This document shows, in pieces, positions 36,494-45,692 of a DNA stretch of 64,000 bases; positions within the stretch are counted from its first letter, which is position 1, and every line of letters starts with the position of its first letter. The notes under the pieces were generated by a model. That model did no database searches. It saw only the letters and a list, made by a program, of their open reading frames with translations, and was not told where the DNA came from. Source of the DNA: Rhodovibrio salinarum DSM 9154. GTDB lineage: Bacteria; Pseudomonadota; Alphaproteobacteria; Kiloniellales; Rhodovibrionaceae. The stretch lies in the NCBI RefSeq assembly GCF_000515255.1, contig NZ_KI911559.1, positions 1,277,548 to 1,341,547 of the forward strand, written 5' to 3'. A program made the translations under genes and the position numbers.

Positions 36494-36929
36494 TTCGGCA
36501 GACCTCGTCAGTGCGACGGGACGGGCAGAGCGATGAGGCGCGCAGGCGCGTGCGCAGGCTTTATACGGCGTTGCGTCTGCGAACGCCATGGCACATAGAT
36601 AGTTCCGGTATGTTTACGATTGTTCCAATGGGGTAATGCCGACCAAGATGATATGCGGTTCCGGGTGCAGCCTTTCATGCCTGATATGGCAGTATTGCTG
36701 ACCTATATCTATTGTTTGGTCTGGCCTCGCTCGGATATGCGCGCTATAAGGGGCGCTGACATCCCGGCGCCCGTGTGCTGCCGGGGCGCGTCGCTTCGAA
36801 CACCGAATTCCGTGCGGTCCGGTTGCGGCCCAAGCGCCTGGCTGATGCGCGGGCGCGCCGGCTGGACACGACGGAGGGGGCGCCCGCCGAGACGGGCTGC
36901 AGCCGCTTTTCAGGAGGCTTGAGAACAAT
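36494..36929. other. Intergenic region between uppP and gltD
   Basis: No convincing gene. It is AT-richer between 36600 and 36750 and holds the divergent promoters of uppP and the glutamate synthase operon. GC-rich inverted segments around 36745-36800 could form leader hairpins. A TGGCAC at 36590 lacks the GC half of a sigma-54 promoter. AGGAGG precedes gltD at 36912-36917. Confidence 0.4.
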
Positions 36930-38396
36930 ATGCCGCGACAGACGCTCAAGTTCGTGAACGTCGCCAAGCAGATGCCGGAGAAGCGGGACGGTGAGACCCG
37001 GCGGCGCGACTTCGACGAGATATATGAGAGCTTCAAGCCGGAAGAGGCGCAGACCCAGGCCGGGCGCTGTTCGCAGTGCGGCGTGCCGTACTGTCAGGTG
37101 CACTGCCCGCTGCACAACAACATTCCCGACTGGCTGATGCTCACCTCCGAGGGTCGGCTGCAGGAGGCCTACGAGGTCTCCAGCGCCACCAACAACATGC
37201 CCGAGGTGTGCGGCCGGATCTGCCCGCAGGACCGGCTGTGCGAGGGCAACTGCGTGATCGAGCAGGCCGGCCATGGCACCGTCACGATCGGCGCGGTGGA
37301 AACCTACATCACCGAGACCGCCTGGGATCAGGGCTGGGTCGAGCCGGTCAAGCCGATCCGCGAGCGCAGCGAGACGGTCGGCATCATCGGCGCGGGCCCC
37401 GGCGGGCTGGCGGCGGCCGAGCAGCTGCGCCGCAAGGGCTATCAGGTGCACGTCTACGACCGTTACGACCGGATCGGCGGTCTGATGATCTACGGCATCC
37501 CGAACTTCAAGCTGGAGAAGTACGTCATCGAGCGCCGCGCCCGGCTGCTCTACGACAGCGGTGTGCACTTCCATCTCAACTTCGAGATCGGCCGTGACAT
37601 GACCCTGCCGCAATTGCGCCAGCACCACGACGCCGTGCTGATCGCCACCGGCGTCTACAAGGCGCGCGACGTGCAGGTTCCTGGCGTCGGCCTGAACGGC
37701 GTGGTGCGCGCGCTCGACTTCCTGACCGCGTCCAACCGCAAGGGCCTGGGCGACGCGGTGCCGGAGTTCGACAGCGGCACGCTCAATGCCGAAGGTAAGA
37801 ACGTCGTCGTGGTCGGCGGCGGCGACACCGCGATGGACTGCGTGCGCACCGCGATGCGCCAGGGCGCCAAGAGCGTGAAGTGCCTCTATCGGCGCAACCG
37901 CCAGAACATGCCGGGCTCGCAGCGCGAGGTCGCCAACGCCGAGGAGGAGGGCGTGGAGTTTGTCTGGCTCGCCGCGCCCAAGGCCTTCCTGGGCGATGAC
38001 CACGTCACCAAGGTGCGCGCCCAGCGCGTCCATCTGGGCATCCCGGACGCCAGCGGCCGCCAGGCCCCGCAGATCGTCGAGGGTAGCGACTACGACCTGG
38101 ACGCCGACATGGTGATCAAGGCGCTCGGTTTCGACGCCGAGGACCTGCCGACCCTGTTCGCGTGCGAAGAGCTGGAGACCACGCGCTGGGGCACGGTCAA
38201 GGTCGACTTCCGCAACCTGATGACCAGCCTGGACGGCGTGTTCGCCGCTGGCGACATCGCGCGCGGCGCCAGCCTGGTGGTCTGGGCGATCCGCGACGGC
38301 CGCGACGCCGCCGAGCAGATCGACGGCTACATCAAGCGCCAGGCCAGTGGCACCACCGCCGGGGCCCGTCCGGCCGAGGCGGTGGCGGCGGAGTAG
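36930..38396 (+). CDS. gltD: Glutamate synthase (NADPH) small subunit
   Basis: 488 aa. The N-terminal Fe-S region has CSQCGVPYCQVHCPLHNNIP plus CGRICPQDRLCEGNC, the two cysteine clusters. FAD binding: GIIGAGPGGLAAAEQLRRKG; NADPH binding: VVVGGGDTAMDCVRTA; a third AGD motif lies in GVFAAGDIARGASLV. It delivers electrons from NADPH to GltB for making two glutamates from glutamine and 2-oxoglutarate. It heads the operon, with AGGAGG upstream of the ATG. A GST-like gene follows 11 bp later. Confidence 0.97.
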   Translation: MPRQTLKFVNVAKQMPEKRDGETRRRDFDEIYESFKPEEAQTQAGRCSQCGVPYCQVHCPLHNNIPDWLMLTSEGRLQEAYEVSSATNNMPEVCGRICPQDRLCEGNCVIEQAGHGTVTIGAVETYITETAWDQGWVEPVKPIRERSETVGIIGAGPGGLAAAEQLRRKGYQVHVYDRYDRIGGLMIYGIPNFKLEKYVIERRARLLYDSGVHFHLNFEIGRDMTLPQLRQHHDAVLIATGVYKARDVQVPGVGLNGVVRALDFLTASNRKGLGDAVPEFDSGTLNAEGKNVVVVGGGDTAMDCVRTAMRQGAKSVKCLYRRNRQNMPGSQREVANAEEEGVEFVWLAAPKAFLGDDHVTKVRAQRVHLGIPDASGRQAPQIVEGSDYDLDADMVIKALGFDAEDLPTLFACEELETTRWGTVKVDFRNLMTSLDGVFAAGDIARGASLVVWAIRDGRDAAEQIDGYIKRQASGTTAGARPAEAVAAE

Positions 38397-38407
38397 GGCG
38401 GGGCGCG

Positions 38408-39061
38408 ATGTATCGCCTGTTCGCCGATCCGACCTCGGGCAACTGCTACAAGGTTGCGCTGATCCTGCATCTGACCGGGCAGGAGGCGCAGATCGTGCGC
38501 ACCTCCGTCATCGAGGGGCACACGCAGGACCCGCGCTTCCGGGCGTTGAACCCGGACGGGCGGGTGCCGTTCCTGCAGTTTCCCGACGGCCGCGCGATGG
38601 GGGAATCCAACGCGCTGCTGCTCTCGCTCGCCCGCGGGACGGCATACCGGCCGGCCGACCCGGTTGAGGAGGACGCGCTGCTCGCGTGGCTGTTCTTCGA
38701 GCAGTACAGCTTCGAGCCCAACATCGCCACGGCGCGTGTCTGGCGGCACTTCACCGGCGTGCCCGAAGGGCATGCGGAGGTGCTGGCGGCAAAGATGGCG
38801 AACGGCGCGCATGCACTGAAGGTGCTTGACCAGGCGCTGGAGACGCGGGCGTTTCTGGCTGGCCAGCACTTCACGGTCGCCGACATCGCGCTCTATGCCT
38901 ACGCGCATCTAGCCGGTGAGGGTGGGTTCGACCTGAACGACTATCCAGCCGTACGCGCCTGGCTGGCGCGGGTCTCCGACCAGCCGGGCTTTCTGGACAT
39001 GCCGGCGCTGTTCGCCAATGCGCCGACGGTCGATTTCGACGACGCCCTCGCGGCGGCATAA
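38408..39061 (+). CDS. Glutathione S-transferase family protein
   Basis: 217 aa. The N-terminal thioredoxin-like domain (1-80) has SGNCYKVALILHLTG, NPDGRVPFLQF and the cis-Pro with GESNALLLSLA for glutathione contact. The alpha-helical C-domain contains FTVADIALYAYAHLA with the conserved N-capping Asp. The ATG 11 bp after gltD fixes the start. It sits between gltD and gltB and must be co-transcribed with glutamate synthase, an unusual place. Glutathione is made from glutamate, so a link is conceivable, but substrate and role are unknown. Confidence 0.9.
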   Translation: MYRLFADPTSGNCYKVALILHLTGQEAQIVRTSVIEGHTQDPRFRALNPDGRVPFLQFPDGRAMGESNALLLSLARGTAYRPADPVEEDALLAWLFFEQYSFEPNIATARVWRHFTGVPEGHAEVLAAKMANGAHALKVLDQALETRAFLAGQHFTVADIALYAYAHLAGEGGFDLNDYPAVRAWLARVSDQPGFLDMPALFANAPTVDFDDALAAA

Positions 39062-39113
39062 CCCGCGCCCGCTGCGGCGGGCCGCGTGATCAGCGATGAA
39101 GAGGAACGATGCC

Positions 39114-42100
39114 ATGACCAGCGTTTGGGGCCAGGGCCAGGACGCCATCCGCGCGTGGGAGGAGAACGCCCGCACGCTGAGCGAGAGCGGTCTCTACGAT
39201 CCGTCGGAGGAGCACGACGCCTGCGGCGTCGGCCTGATCGCCTCGGTCGACGGCAGCGCGCGGCGGGACGTCGTACAGGCCGGGATCGACGCCCTGAAGG
39301 CGGTCTGGCACCGCGGCGCGATCGACGCCGACGGCAAGACCGGTGATGGCGCGGGCATCCACGTCGAGATTCCGCAGGACTTCTTCCACGAGCACATCGC
39401 CGCCGCCGGCCATAAGCCGGGCCCGGAGCGCGTCGCCGTGGGCATGATGTTCCTGCCGCGTACCGACCTGGACGCCCAGGAGCGTTGCCGCGTCATCGTC
39501 GAGCGCGAGATCCTGAAGTACGGCTATACGATTTACGGCTGGCGTCAGGTCCCGGTGAACACCGAGGTGATCGGCGAGAAGGCCAACGCGACCCGGCCGG
39601 AGATCGAGCAGATCATGATCTCCAACGCGCGCGGGCGGTCGGCCAGCGACTTCGACCTGGACCTCTACGTCATCCGCCGGCGGATCGAAAAGGCGGTCGC
39701 GGAGGAGTCGATCAAGGACTTCTACTGCTGTTCCCTGTCGTGCCGCTCGATCATCTACAAGGGCATGTTCCTGGCCGAGCAGCTGACCTCTTTCTACCCC
39801 GACCTGGAGGATCAGCGCTTCGTCTCGTCCTTCGCGATCTTCCACCAGCGCTACTCGACCAACACCTTCCCGACCTGGCCGCTGGCCCAGCCGTTCCGCG
39901 TGCTGGCCCACAACGGCGAGATCAACACGCTGCGCGGCAACGTGAACTGGATGAAGGCGCACGAGTGCCGCCTGGACCATCCGCGTTTCGGGGAGCGGAT
40001 CGAGGACGTGAAGCCGGTGGTGCAGGCGGGTTCGAGCGATTCGGCCGCGCTTGACGCCACCTTCGAGCTTCTGGTGCGGGCCGGCCGTTCGGTGCCGATG
40101 GCGAAGACGTTGCTGATCCCGGAATCCTTCTCCGCCGACCGGTCGATGCCGGAAGAGCTGAAGGACCTCTACCGCTACTGCAACTCGGTGATGGAGCCGT
40201 GGGACGGCCCGGCGGCGATCTGCGCCTTCGGCGGCCGCTGGGTGCTGGGCGGCATGGACCGCAATGGCCTGCGTCCGCTGCGCTACACCGTCACCGACGA
40301 CGGTCTGCTGTTCGTTGGCTCCGAGACCGGCATGGTTCGCCTGAACGAGCAGAACATCATCGAGAAGGGCAAGATCGGCCCCGGGCAGATGATCGCCGTC
40401 GATCTCGAGGAGGGACAGCTCTACCACGACGGTGAGCTCAAGCACATGCTGGCCACCCAGCAGCCGTTCGGCGAGTGGGTGCAGCAGATCACCAAGATCG
40501 ACGACATCGTACGTCCGGATCACGGCGAGCACGCGGAATACGACAAGCCGGGCCTGCGCCGTCGTCAGCTCGCCTTCGGGCAGACGATGGAGGACATGGA
40601 AATGGTCCTCCACCCGATGGTCGAGGACTCCAAGGAGGGCCTCGGCTCGATGGGCGACGACACGCCGCTCGCCGTGCTGTCCGACCGCTATCGGCCGCTG
40701 CACCACTTCTTCCGGCAGAACTTCAGCCAGGTCACCAACCCGCCGATCGACTCCCTGCGGGAGAAGATGGTGATGACGCTGAAGACCCGCCTGGGCAATC
40801 TCGGCAACATCCTGGACGAGGACGCCAGCCAGTGCCGGCTGCTGCAGTTGGACAGCCCCGTCCTGACCAACGCCGAATTCGAGTCCATGCGCGCCTACAT
40901 GGGCGATACGGTGGCGGAGATCGACTGCACGTTCGACCCCGCCGGCGGCGAGGCGGCGATGCACGCGGCCCTGCTGCGCGTCCAGCAGGAGGCCGAGGAT
41001 GCGGTGCGCGGCGGCTGCGAGCACGTCGTGCTGTCGGACAAGGCGCTCGGTGCCGACAAGGCGCCGTTGCCGATGATCCTCGCGACCGGCGGCGTGCACA
41101 CCTACTTGATGCGTCAGAAGCTGCGTACCTTCACCTCGCTCAATGTGCGCTCGGGCGAGTGCCTGGACGTGCACTACTTCGCCGTGCTGATCGGCGTCGG
41201 CGCGACCACGGTGAACGCCTATCTGGCCCAGGAGTCGATCGCCGACCGGCACGCCCGTGGCCTGTTCGGCGACTGGAGCCTCGAGACCTGCCTGCAGCAC
41301 TTCAAGAAGGCGGTCGACGAGGGGCTGCTCAAGATCATGTCCAAGATGGGCATCTCGGTGCTGGCCTCCTATCGCGGCGCCTACAACTTCGAGGCGGTCG
41401 GCCTGTCGCGCACGCTGGTCGACGAGTTCTTCCCCGGCATGCCGTCGCGGATTTCCGGCATCGGCCTGTCGGGCCTGCAGCAGAAGGTGCTGGAGCTGCA
41501 CGAACGCGCCTGGGCGGAGGACTTCATCGCCCTGCCGGTGGGTGGCTTCTACAAATACCGCCGGCGCGGCGAGCGGCACTCCTGGGACGGCCAGTTGATC
41601 CACGTGATGCAGTCGGCCGTGGCCAGCGACAGCTACTCGACCTTCAAGAAGTTCTCCGAGGGCGTGCGCAACCTGCCGCCGACTACGCTGCGCGATCTGC
41701 TCGACTTCAACACCAAGGACATCAGCCCGGTGTCGGTCGAGGAGGTCGAATCGATCACCGCGATCCGCAAGCGCTTCGTCACCCCGGGCATGTCGCTGGG
41801 CGCGATGAGCCCGGAGGCGCACAAGACGCTGAACATCGCGATGAACTCGATCGGCGCCAAGTCCGACAGCGGCGAGGGCGGCGAGGATCCGGCGCACTTC
41901 AAGCCGGACGAGAAGGGCAATAACCCGAACTCCGCGATCAAGCAGGTTGCCTCGGGCCGCTTCGGTGTGACGGCGGAATACCTGAACAACTGCCGGGAGA
42001 TCGAGATCAAGGTCGCCCAGGGCGCCAAGCCCGGCGAGGGCGGCCAGCTGCCCGGCTTCAAGGTGACCGACATCATCGCCAAGCTGCGCCACGCCACGCC

Positions 42101-43670
42101 GGGCGTGCCGCTGATCAGCCCGCCGCCGCACCACGACATCTACTCGATCGAGGATCTGGCGCAGCTGATCTACGATCTAAAGCAGATCAACCCGGATGCG
42201 GAGGTCTGCGTCAAGCTGGTCGCGCGCTCGGGCATCGGCACGATCGCCGCGGGCGTGGCCAAGGCGAAGGCGGACGTCATCCTGATCGCCGGCCACAACG
42301 GCGGCACGGGCGCGAGCCCGCTGACCTCGATCAAGTACGCCGGCATCCCCTGGGAGCTGGGACTGTCGGAGGTGCACCAGGTACTCACGCTCAACCGCCT
42401 GCGTCACCGGGTGAAGCTGCGCACCGACGGCGGCCTGAAGACCGGCCGGGACATCGTCACCGCGGCGATCCTGGGCGCGGAGGAGTTCGGCGTGGGCACC
42501 GCCTCGCTGGTGTCGGTCGGCTGCATCATGGTCCGGCAGTGCCACTCCAACACCTGCCCGGTCGGCGTGTGTACGCAGGATGAGAAGCTGCGTGAGAAGT
42601 TCACCGGCACGCCGCAGAAGGTGGTGAACCTCTTCTCCTTCATGGCGGAGGAGGTGCGCGAGGTGCTGGCGTCGCTGGGCGCGCGCACGCTGAACGAGGT
42701 GATCGGCCGGACCGAGCTCCTGCATCAGGTGAACCGAGGCGCGCCGAACCTGGACGACCTCGACCTGAACCCGCTGCTGGCGCGCCCCGATCCGGGCGAG
42801 TACGCCACCTACTGCACCCGCCAGGGCCGTAACGAGGTGAACGATACCCTGGACGCCCAGATGGTGGAGGACGCCCGCACGCTGTTCACCGATGGCGAGA
42901 AGATGCAGCTGCAGTACACCATCCGGAACACCCAGCGGGCGATCGGCACGCGCCTGTCCTCGCACATCGTGCGCAAGTTCGGCATGAACGGGTTGCGTCC
43001 TGGCCACGCCACCGTGCGCCTGCGCGGCTCCGCCGGTCAGTCGCTGGGCGCGTTCGCCGTCCGGGGGCTGAAGCTGGAGGTGTTCGGCGACGCCAACGAC
43101 TACGTCGGCAAGGGCCTGTCGGGCGGGACCATCGTCGTCCGGCCGACCACCGCGAGCCCGCTGGAAAGCCAGAAGAACTCGATTATCGGCAACACGGTGC
43201 TGTACGGCGCCACCAGCGGCCGGTTGTTCGCCGCTGGGCAGGCCGGGGAGCGCTTCTGCGTGCGCAACTCGGACGCCGTCGCCGTGGTCGAGGGCTGCGG
43301 GGCCAACGGCTGCGAGTACATGACCGGCGGCACCGCAGTGATCCTGGGCAACGTCGGCCCGAATTTCGGTGCCGGCATGACTGGCGGCATGGCCTACATC
43401 TACGATCCCGACGGCGATTTCGAACGCCGGGTCAATCCGGACCAGGTGATCTGGCAGCGCATCCAGACCGATTACTGGGAAGGCGTGGTCCGTGACCTGA
43501 TCGCCGAGCACGTCCGCGAGACCCAGTCCCGCTTCGCCGAGCGGTTGCTGATCGACTGGCAGAGCGAGCGGGAGCACTTCTGGCAGGTGGTGCCCAAGGA
43601 GATCATCCCGCACCTGGAACAGCCGCTCACCCACGAAGGCCGCGAAGCCCGCGCGGAGCCCGCGGAGTAG
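39114..43670 (+). CDS. gltB: Glutamate synthase (NADPH) large subunit
   Basis: 1518 aa from the ATG giving MTSVWGQGQD, with AGAGGA upstream; another ATG six codons earlier is in frame but worse placed. The glutaminase nucleophile is Cys 37 in EEHDACGVGL, so a 36-residue propeptide must be removed. Class II amidotransferase, central, FMN-binding synthase (PGEGGQLPGFKV, GHNGGTGASPLTSIKYAG), and beta-helix C-terminal (GLSGGTIVVRP) domains follow in order. The 3Fe-4S cysteines are in RQCHSNTCPVGVC. A strong terminator follows. Confidence 0.98.
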   Translation: MTSVWGQGQDAIRAWEENARTLSESGLYDPSEEHDACGVGLIASVDGSARRDVVQAGIDALKAVWHRGAIDADGKTGDGAGIHVEIPQDFFHEHIAAAGHKPGPERVAVGMMFLPRTDLDAQERCRVIVEREILKYGYTIYGWRQVPVNTEVIGEKANATRPEIEQIMISNARGRSASDFDLDLYVIRRRIEKAVAEESIKDFYCCSLSCRSIIYKGMFLAEQLTSFYPDLEDQRFVSSFAIFHQRYSTNTFPTWPLAQPFRVLAHNGEINTLRGNVNWMKAHECRLDHPRFGERIEDVKPVVQAGSSDSAALDATFELLVRAGRSVPMAKTLLIPESFSADRSMPEELKDLYRYCNSVMEPWDGPAAICAFGGRWVLGGMDRNGLRPLRYTVTDDGLLFVGSETGMVRLNEQNIIEKGKIGPGQMIAVDLEEGQLYHDGELKHMLATQQPFGEWVQQITKIDDIVRPDHGEHAEYDKPGLRRRQLAFGQTMEDMEMVLHPMVEDSKEGLGSMGDDTPLAVLSDRYRPLHHFFRQNFSQVTNPPIDSLREKMVMTLKTRLGNLGNILDEDASQCRLLQLDSPVLTNAEFESMRAYMGDTVAEIDCTFDPAGGEAAMHAALLRVQQEAEDAVRGGCEHVVLSDKALGADKAPLPMILATGGVHTYLMRQKLRTFTSLNVRSGECLDVHYFAVLIGVGATTVNAYLAQESIADRHARGLFGDWSLETCLQHFKKAVDEGLLKIMSKMGISVLASYRGAYNFEAVGLSRTLVDEFFPGMPSRISGIGLSGLQQKVLELHERAWAEDFIALPVGGFYKYRRRGERHSWDGQLIHVMQSAVASDSYSTFKKFSEGVRNLPPTTLRDLLDFNTKDISPVSVEEVESITAIRKRFVTPGMSLGAMSPEAHKTLNIAMNSIGAKSDSGEGGEDPAHFKPDEKGNNPNSAIKQVASGRFGVTAEYLNNCREIEIKVAQGAKPGEGGQLPGFKVTDIIAKLRHATPGVPLISPPPHHDIYSIEDLAQLIYDLKQINPDAEVCVKLVARSGIGTIAAGVAKAKADVILIAGHNGGTGASPLTSIKYAGIPWELGLSEVHQVLTLNRLRHRVKLRTDGGLKTGRDIVTAAILGAEEFGVGTASLVSVGCIMVRQCHSNTCPVGVCTQDEKLREKFTGTPQKVVNLFSFMAEEVREVLASLGARTLNEVIGRTELLHQVNRGAPNLDDLDLNPLLARPDPGEYATYCTRQGRNEVNDTLDAQMVEDARTLFTDGEKMQLQYTIRNTQRAIGTRLSSHIVRKFGMNGLRPGHATVRLRGSAGQSLGAFAVRGLKLEVFGDANDYVGKGLSGGTIVVRPTTASPLESQKNSIIGNTVLYGATSGRLFAAGQAGERFCVRNSDAVAVVEGCGANGCEYMTGGTAVILGNVGPNFGAGMTGGMAYIYDPDGDFERRVNPDQVIWQRIQTDYWEGVVRDLIAEHVRETQSRFAERLLIDWQSEREHFWQVVPKEIIPHLEQPLTHEGREARAEPAE

Positions 43671-43700
43671 GGCACGGCGCGTGGCTATAGGATTGACGGA

Positions 43701-43740
43701 GGCCGGCCGGTGCCCTGTGGCGCCGGCCGGCCTTTTTTTT
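43701..43740 (+). terminator. Rho-independent terminator of the glutamate synthase operon
   Basis: A 14-bp stem (43701-43714 with 43719-43732, one T-G pair), four-base loop, followed by eight T. A textbook strong terminator 30 bp after gltB. Confidence 0.95.
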
Positions 43741-43976
43741 GACCAGGGCGCTGGTCTGTTCCGGATGGCGTGGTTGAAGGCGGTATCTGAGGGAACGTTG
43801 CTGTAGCGCTAACCTACTGAATCAAAGAAGAAAAAGCGGTCCCTGCGAAGTCGGAGGTTGGCCACGCGCTCAACGGGAAAGGCGGGTCGGTCCGGGGCGC
43901 TAACCCGGTTGAACACCCTTTGGCTGGGGACGACATGATCGCTCGGAGGCGGAAGAGATGAAGGGAGAAGTCCGCG
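43741..43976. other. Upstream region of catalase
   Basis: No gene. Holds the catalase promoter and leader; GGAAC at 43792-43796 resembles half of an EcfG-type general-stress promoter but no CGTT is found at the right distance. A GAAGGGAGAAG stretch at 43960-43970 is the ribosome-binding site. Confidence 0.4.
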
Positions 43977-45449
43977 ATGAGCGACGATACCCGCAAACGC
44001 ACGACGACCGATGCTGGCGTCCCTGTCTCCAGCGATGAACATGCGCTGACGGTCGGACCGAACGGGCCGATCGTGCTGCACGATCACTATCTGATCGAGC
44101 AGATGGCCAACTTTAACCGGGAACGGATTCCCGAACGCCAGCCGCACGCCAAGGGCGGTGGCGCGTTCGGCCGGTTCGAGGTGACGCAGGACGTGTCCGC
44201 CTACACCAAGGCCGACTTCCTGCAGCCCGGCAAGAAGACCGACGTTCTGATCCGCTTCTCGACGGTCGCGGGCGAGCGCGGCAGCCCGGACACCTGGCGT
44301 GACCCGCGCGGGTTCGCGGTGAAGTTCTACACCGAGGAAGGCAACTTCGACATGGTGGGGAACAACACCCCCGTGTTCTTCCTCCGCGACCCGATGAAGT
44401 TCCAGCATTTCATTCGCTCGCAGAAGCGTCGCGCGGACACCGACATGCGCGACCATGACATGCAGTGGGACTTCTGGACCCAGTCGCCGGAGTCCGCGCA
44501 CCAGGTGACCTGGCTGTTCGGCGATCGGGGAATCCCGGCGTCCTGGCGCCATATGAACGGCTATTCCAGCCACACCTATATGTGGGCCAACGCCGACGGG
44601 AAGAAGTTCTGGGTCAAGTACCACTTCAAGACGGATCAGGGCATCAAGAACCTGACCCAGGACGAGGCGGACCGGCTCGCTGGCCAGGATCACGACTATC
44701 ATAAGCGCGATCTCTACAACGCGATCGACCAGGGCAACCATCCGAGCTGGACGCTGTACGTCCAGATCATGCCGTTCGAGGATGCGGAGACCTATCGCAT
44801 CAATCCGTTCGACCTGACCAAGGTCTGGCCGCACCAGGACTACCCGCTGATCGAGGTTGGCAAGCTGACGCTCGACCGGAACCCGAGCGACTACCACACC
44901 GAGATCGAGCAGGCGGCGTTCGAGCCGAACAACCAGGTCCCGGGCACCGGCTTCAGCCCGGACAAGATGCTGCTCGCCCGGGTGTTCTCCTATGCCGATG
45001 CCCATCGGTCGCGGATCGGCGTGAACTACAAGCAGATCCCGGTGAACGCGCCCAAATGCCCGGTGCACAGCTACAGCAAGGACGGGGCGATGCGCGTGCA
45101 GAAGGTGTCCGATCCCGTCTACGCGCCGAACACCAAGGGCGGTCCGCAGGCTGATCCCGAGGCCTACCCGGAGGCGGCGACCTGGTACACGGACGGCGAA
45201 TTCGTCCGGAACGCCTACACGCTCCGGCAGGACGATGACGACTTCGGTCAGGCCCGCGCCCTGGTCCGCGAGGTGATGGATGAGGCCGCCCGCGAACGGC
45301 TGGTCAGCAACGTCGTCGGGCATCTGCTGGGCGGCGTGTCCGAGCCGGTGCTGCAGCGCGCGTTCGACTATTGGCGCAACGTCGATCCCGAGATCGGCGA
45401 GCGCATCGAACGTGGCGTGCGCGAGGCGTCGAAGGCGGCCGCTGAATAG
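43977..45449 (+). CDS. Monofunctional heme catalase, small-subunit type
   Basis: 490 aa, the length of clade 3 catalases. Catalytic His 57 in [12 protein letters not shown], catalytic Asn 130 in [14 protein letters not shown], and the heme-ligand Tyr in [19 protein letters not shown]-binding residues in the [12 protein letters not shown] region are present. It decomposes hydrogen peroxide in the cytoplasm. Single gene with strong GAAGGGAG upstream; no oxyR neighbour. Confidence 0.96.
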   Translation: MSDDTRKRTTTDAGVPVSSDEHALTVGPNGPIVLHDHYLIEQMANFNRERIPERQPHAKGGGAFGRFEVTQDVSAYTKADFLQPGKKTDVLIRFSTVAGERGSPDTWRDPRGFAVKFYTEEGNFDMVGNNTPVFFLRDPMKFQHFIRSQKRRADTDMRDHDMQWDFWTQSPESAHQVTWLFGDRGIPASWRHMNGYSSHTYMWANADGKKFWVKYHFKTDQGIKNLTQDEADRLAGQDHDYHKRDLYNAIDQGNHPSWTLYVQIMPFEDAETYRINPFDLTKVWPHQDYPLIEVGKLTLDRNPSDYHTEIEQAAFEPNNQVPGTGFSPDKMLLARVFSYADAHRSRIGVNYKQIPVNAPKCPVHSYSKDGAMRVQKVSDPVYAPNTKGGPQADPEAYPEAATWYTDGEFVRNAYTLRQDDDDFGQARALVREVMDEAARERLVSNVVGHLLGGVSEPVLQRAFDYWRNVDPEIGERIERGVREASKAAAE

Positions 45450-45627
45450 GTCGCCCACCGCCTGTTCGCGCCCCCGCGGCTGGCTGCCAGCCTATCCTCG
45501 GCGTTGCCGGCTCCTCGACAGGGGCTGGTAACGCCGAATTTCGTTTGCCCTGTCTCTCCCGACTGTTGGATCGCCGGACGGTCAGGGGGTCGTTATTCCG
45601 CCGACGCGGCCAGCTATCCTGCACGTA

Positions 45628-45663
45628 ACAAGGCCCGGACCGCGTCGGCGGCCCGGGCCTTGT
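45628..45663. terminator. Hairpin between convergent katalase and ftsH genes
   Basis: An 11-bp perfect stem ACAAGGCCCGG (45628-45638) pairing with 45653-45663, with an inner CCGC/GCGG pair in the loop. T-content outside is modest (TTGT). Its place between two convergent genes supports a terminator serving both. Confidence 0.55.
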
Positions 45664-45692
45664 GATGGATGCGACGATGGGGTGGTGGAGGA

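Noticed and set aside
36590-36610. TGGCAC as a sigma-54 promoter upstream of gltD
   Set aside because: The required TTGC(A/T) half is absent at the right distance.
39090-42134. 1014-codon minus-strand frame opposite gltB
   Set aside because: Antisense to a textbook gltB; length alone is not evidence in a high-GC genome.
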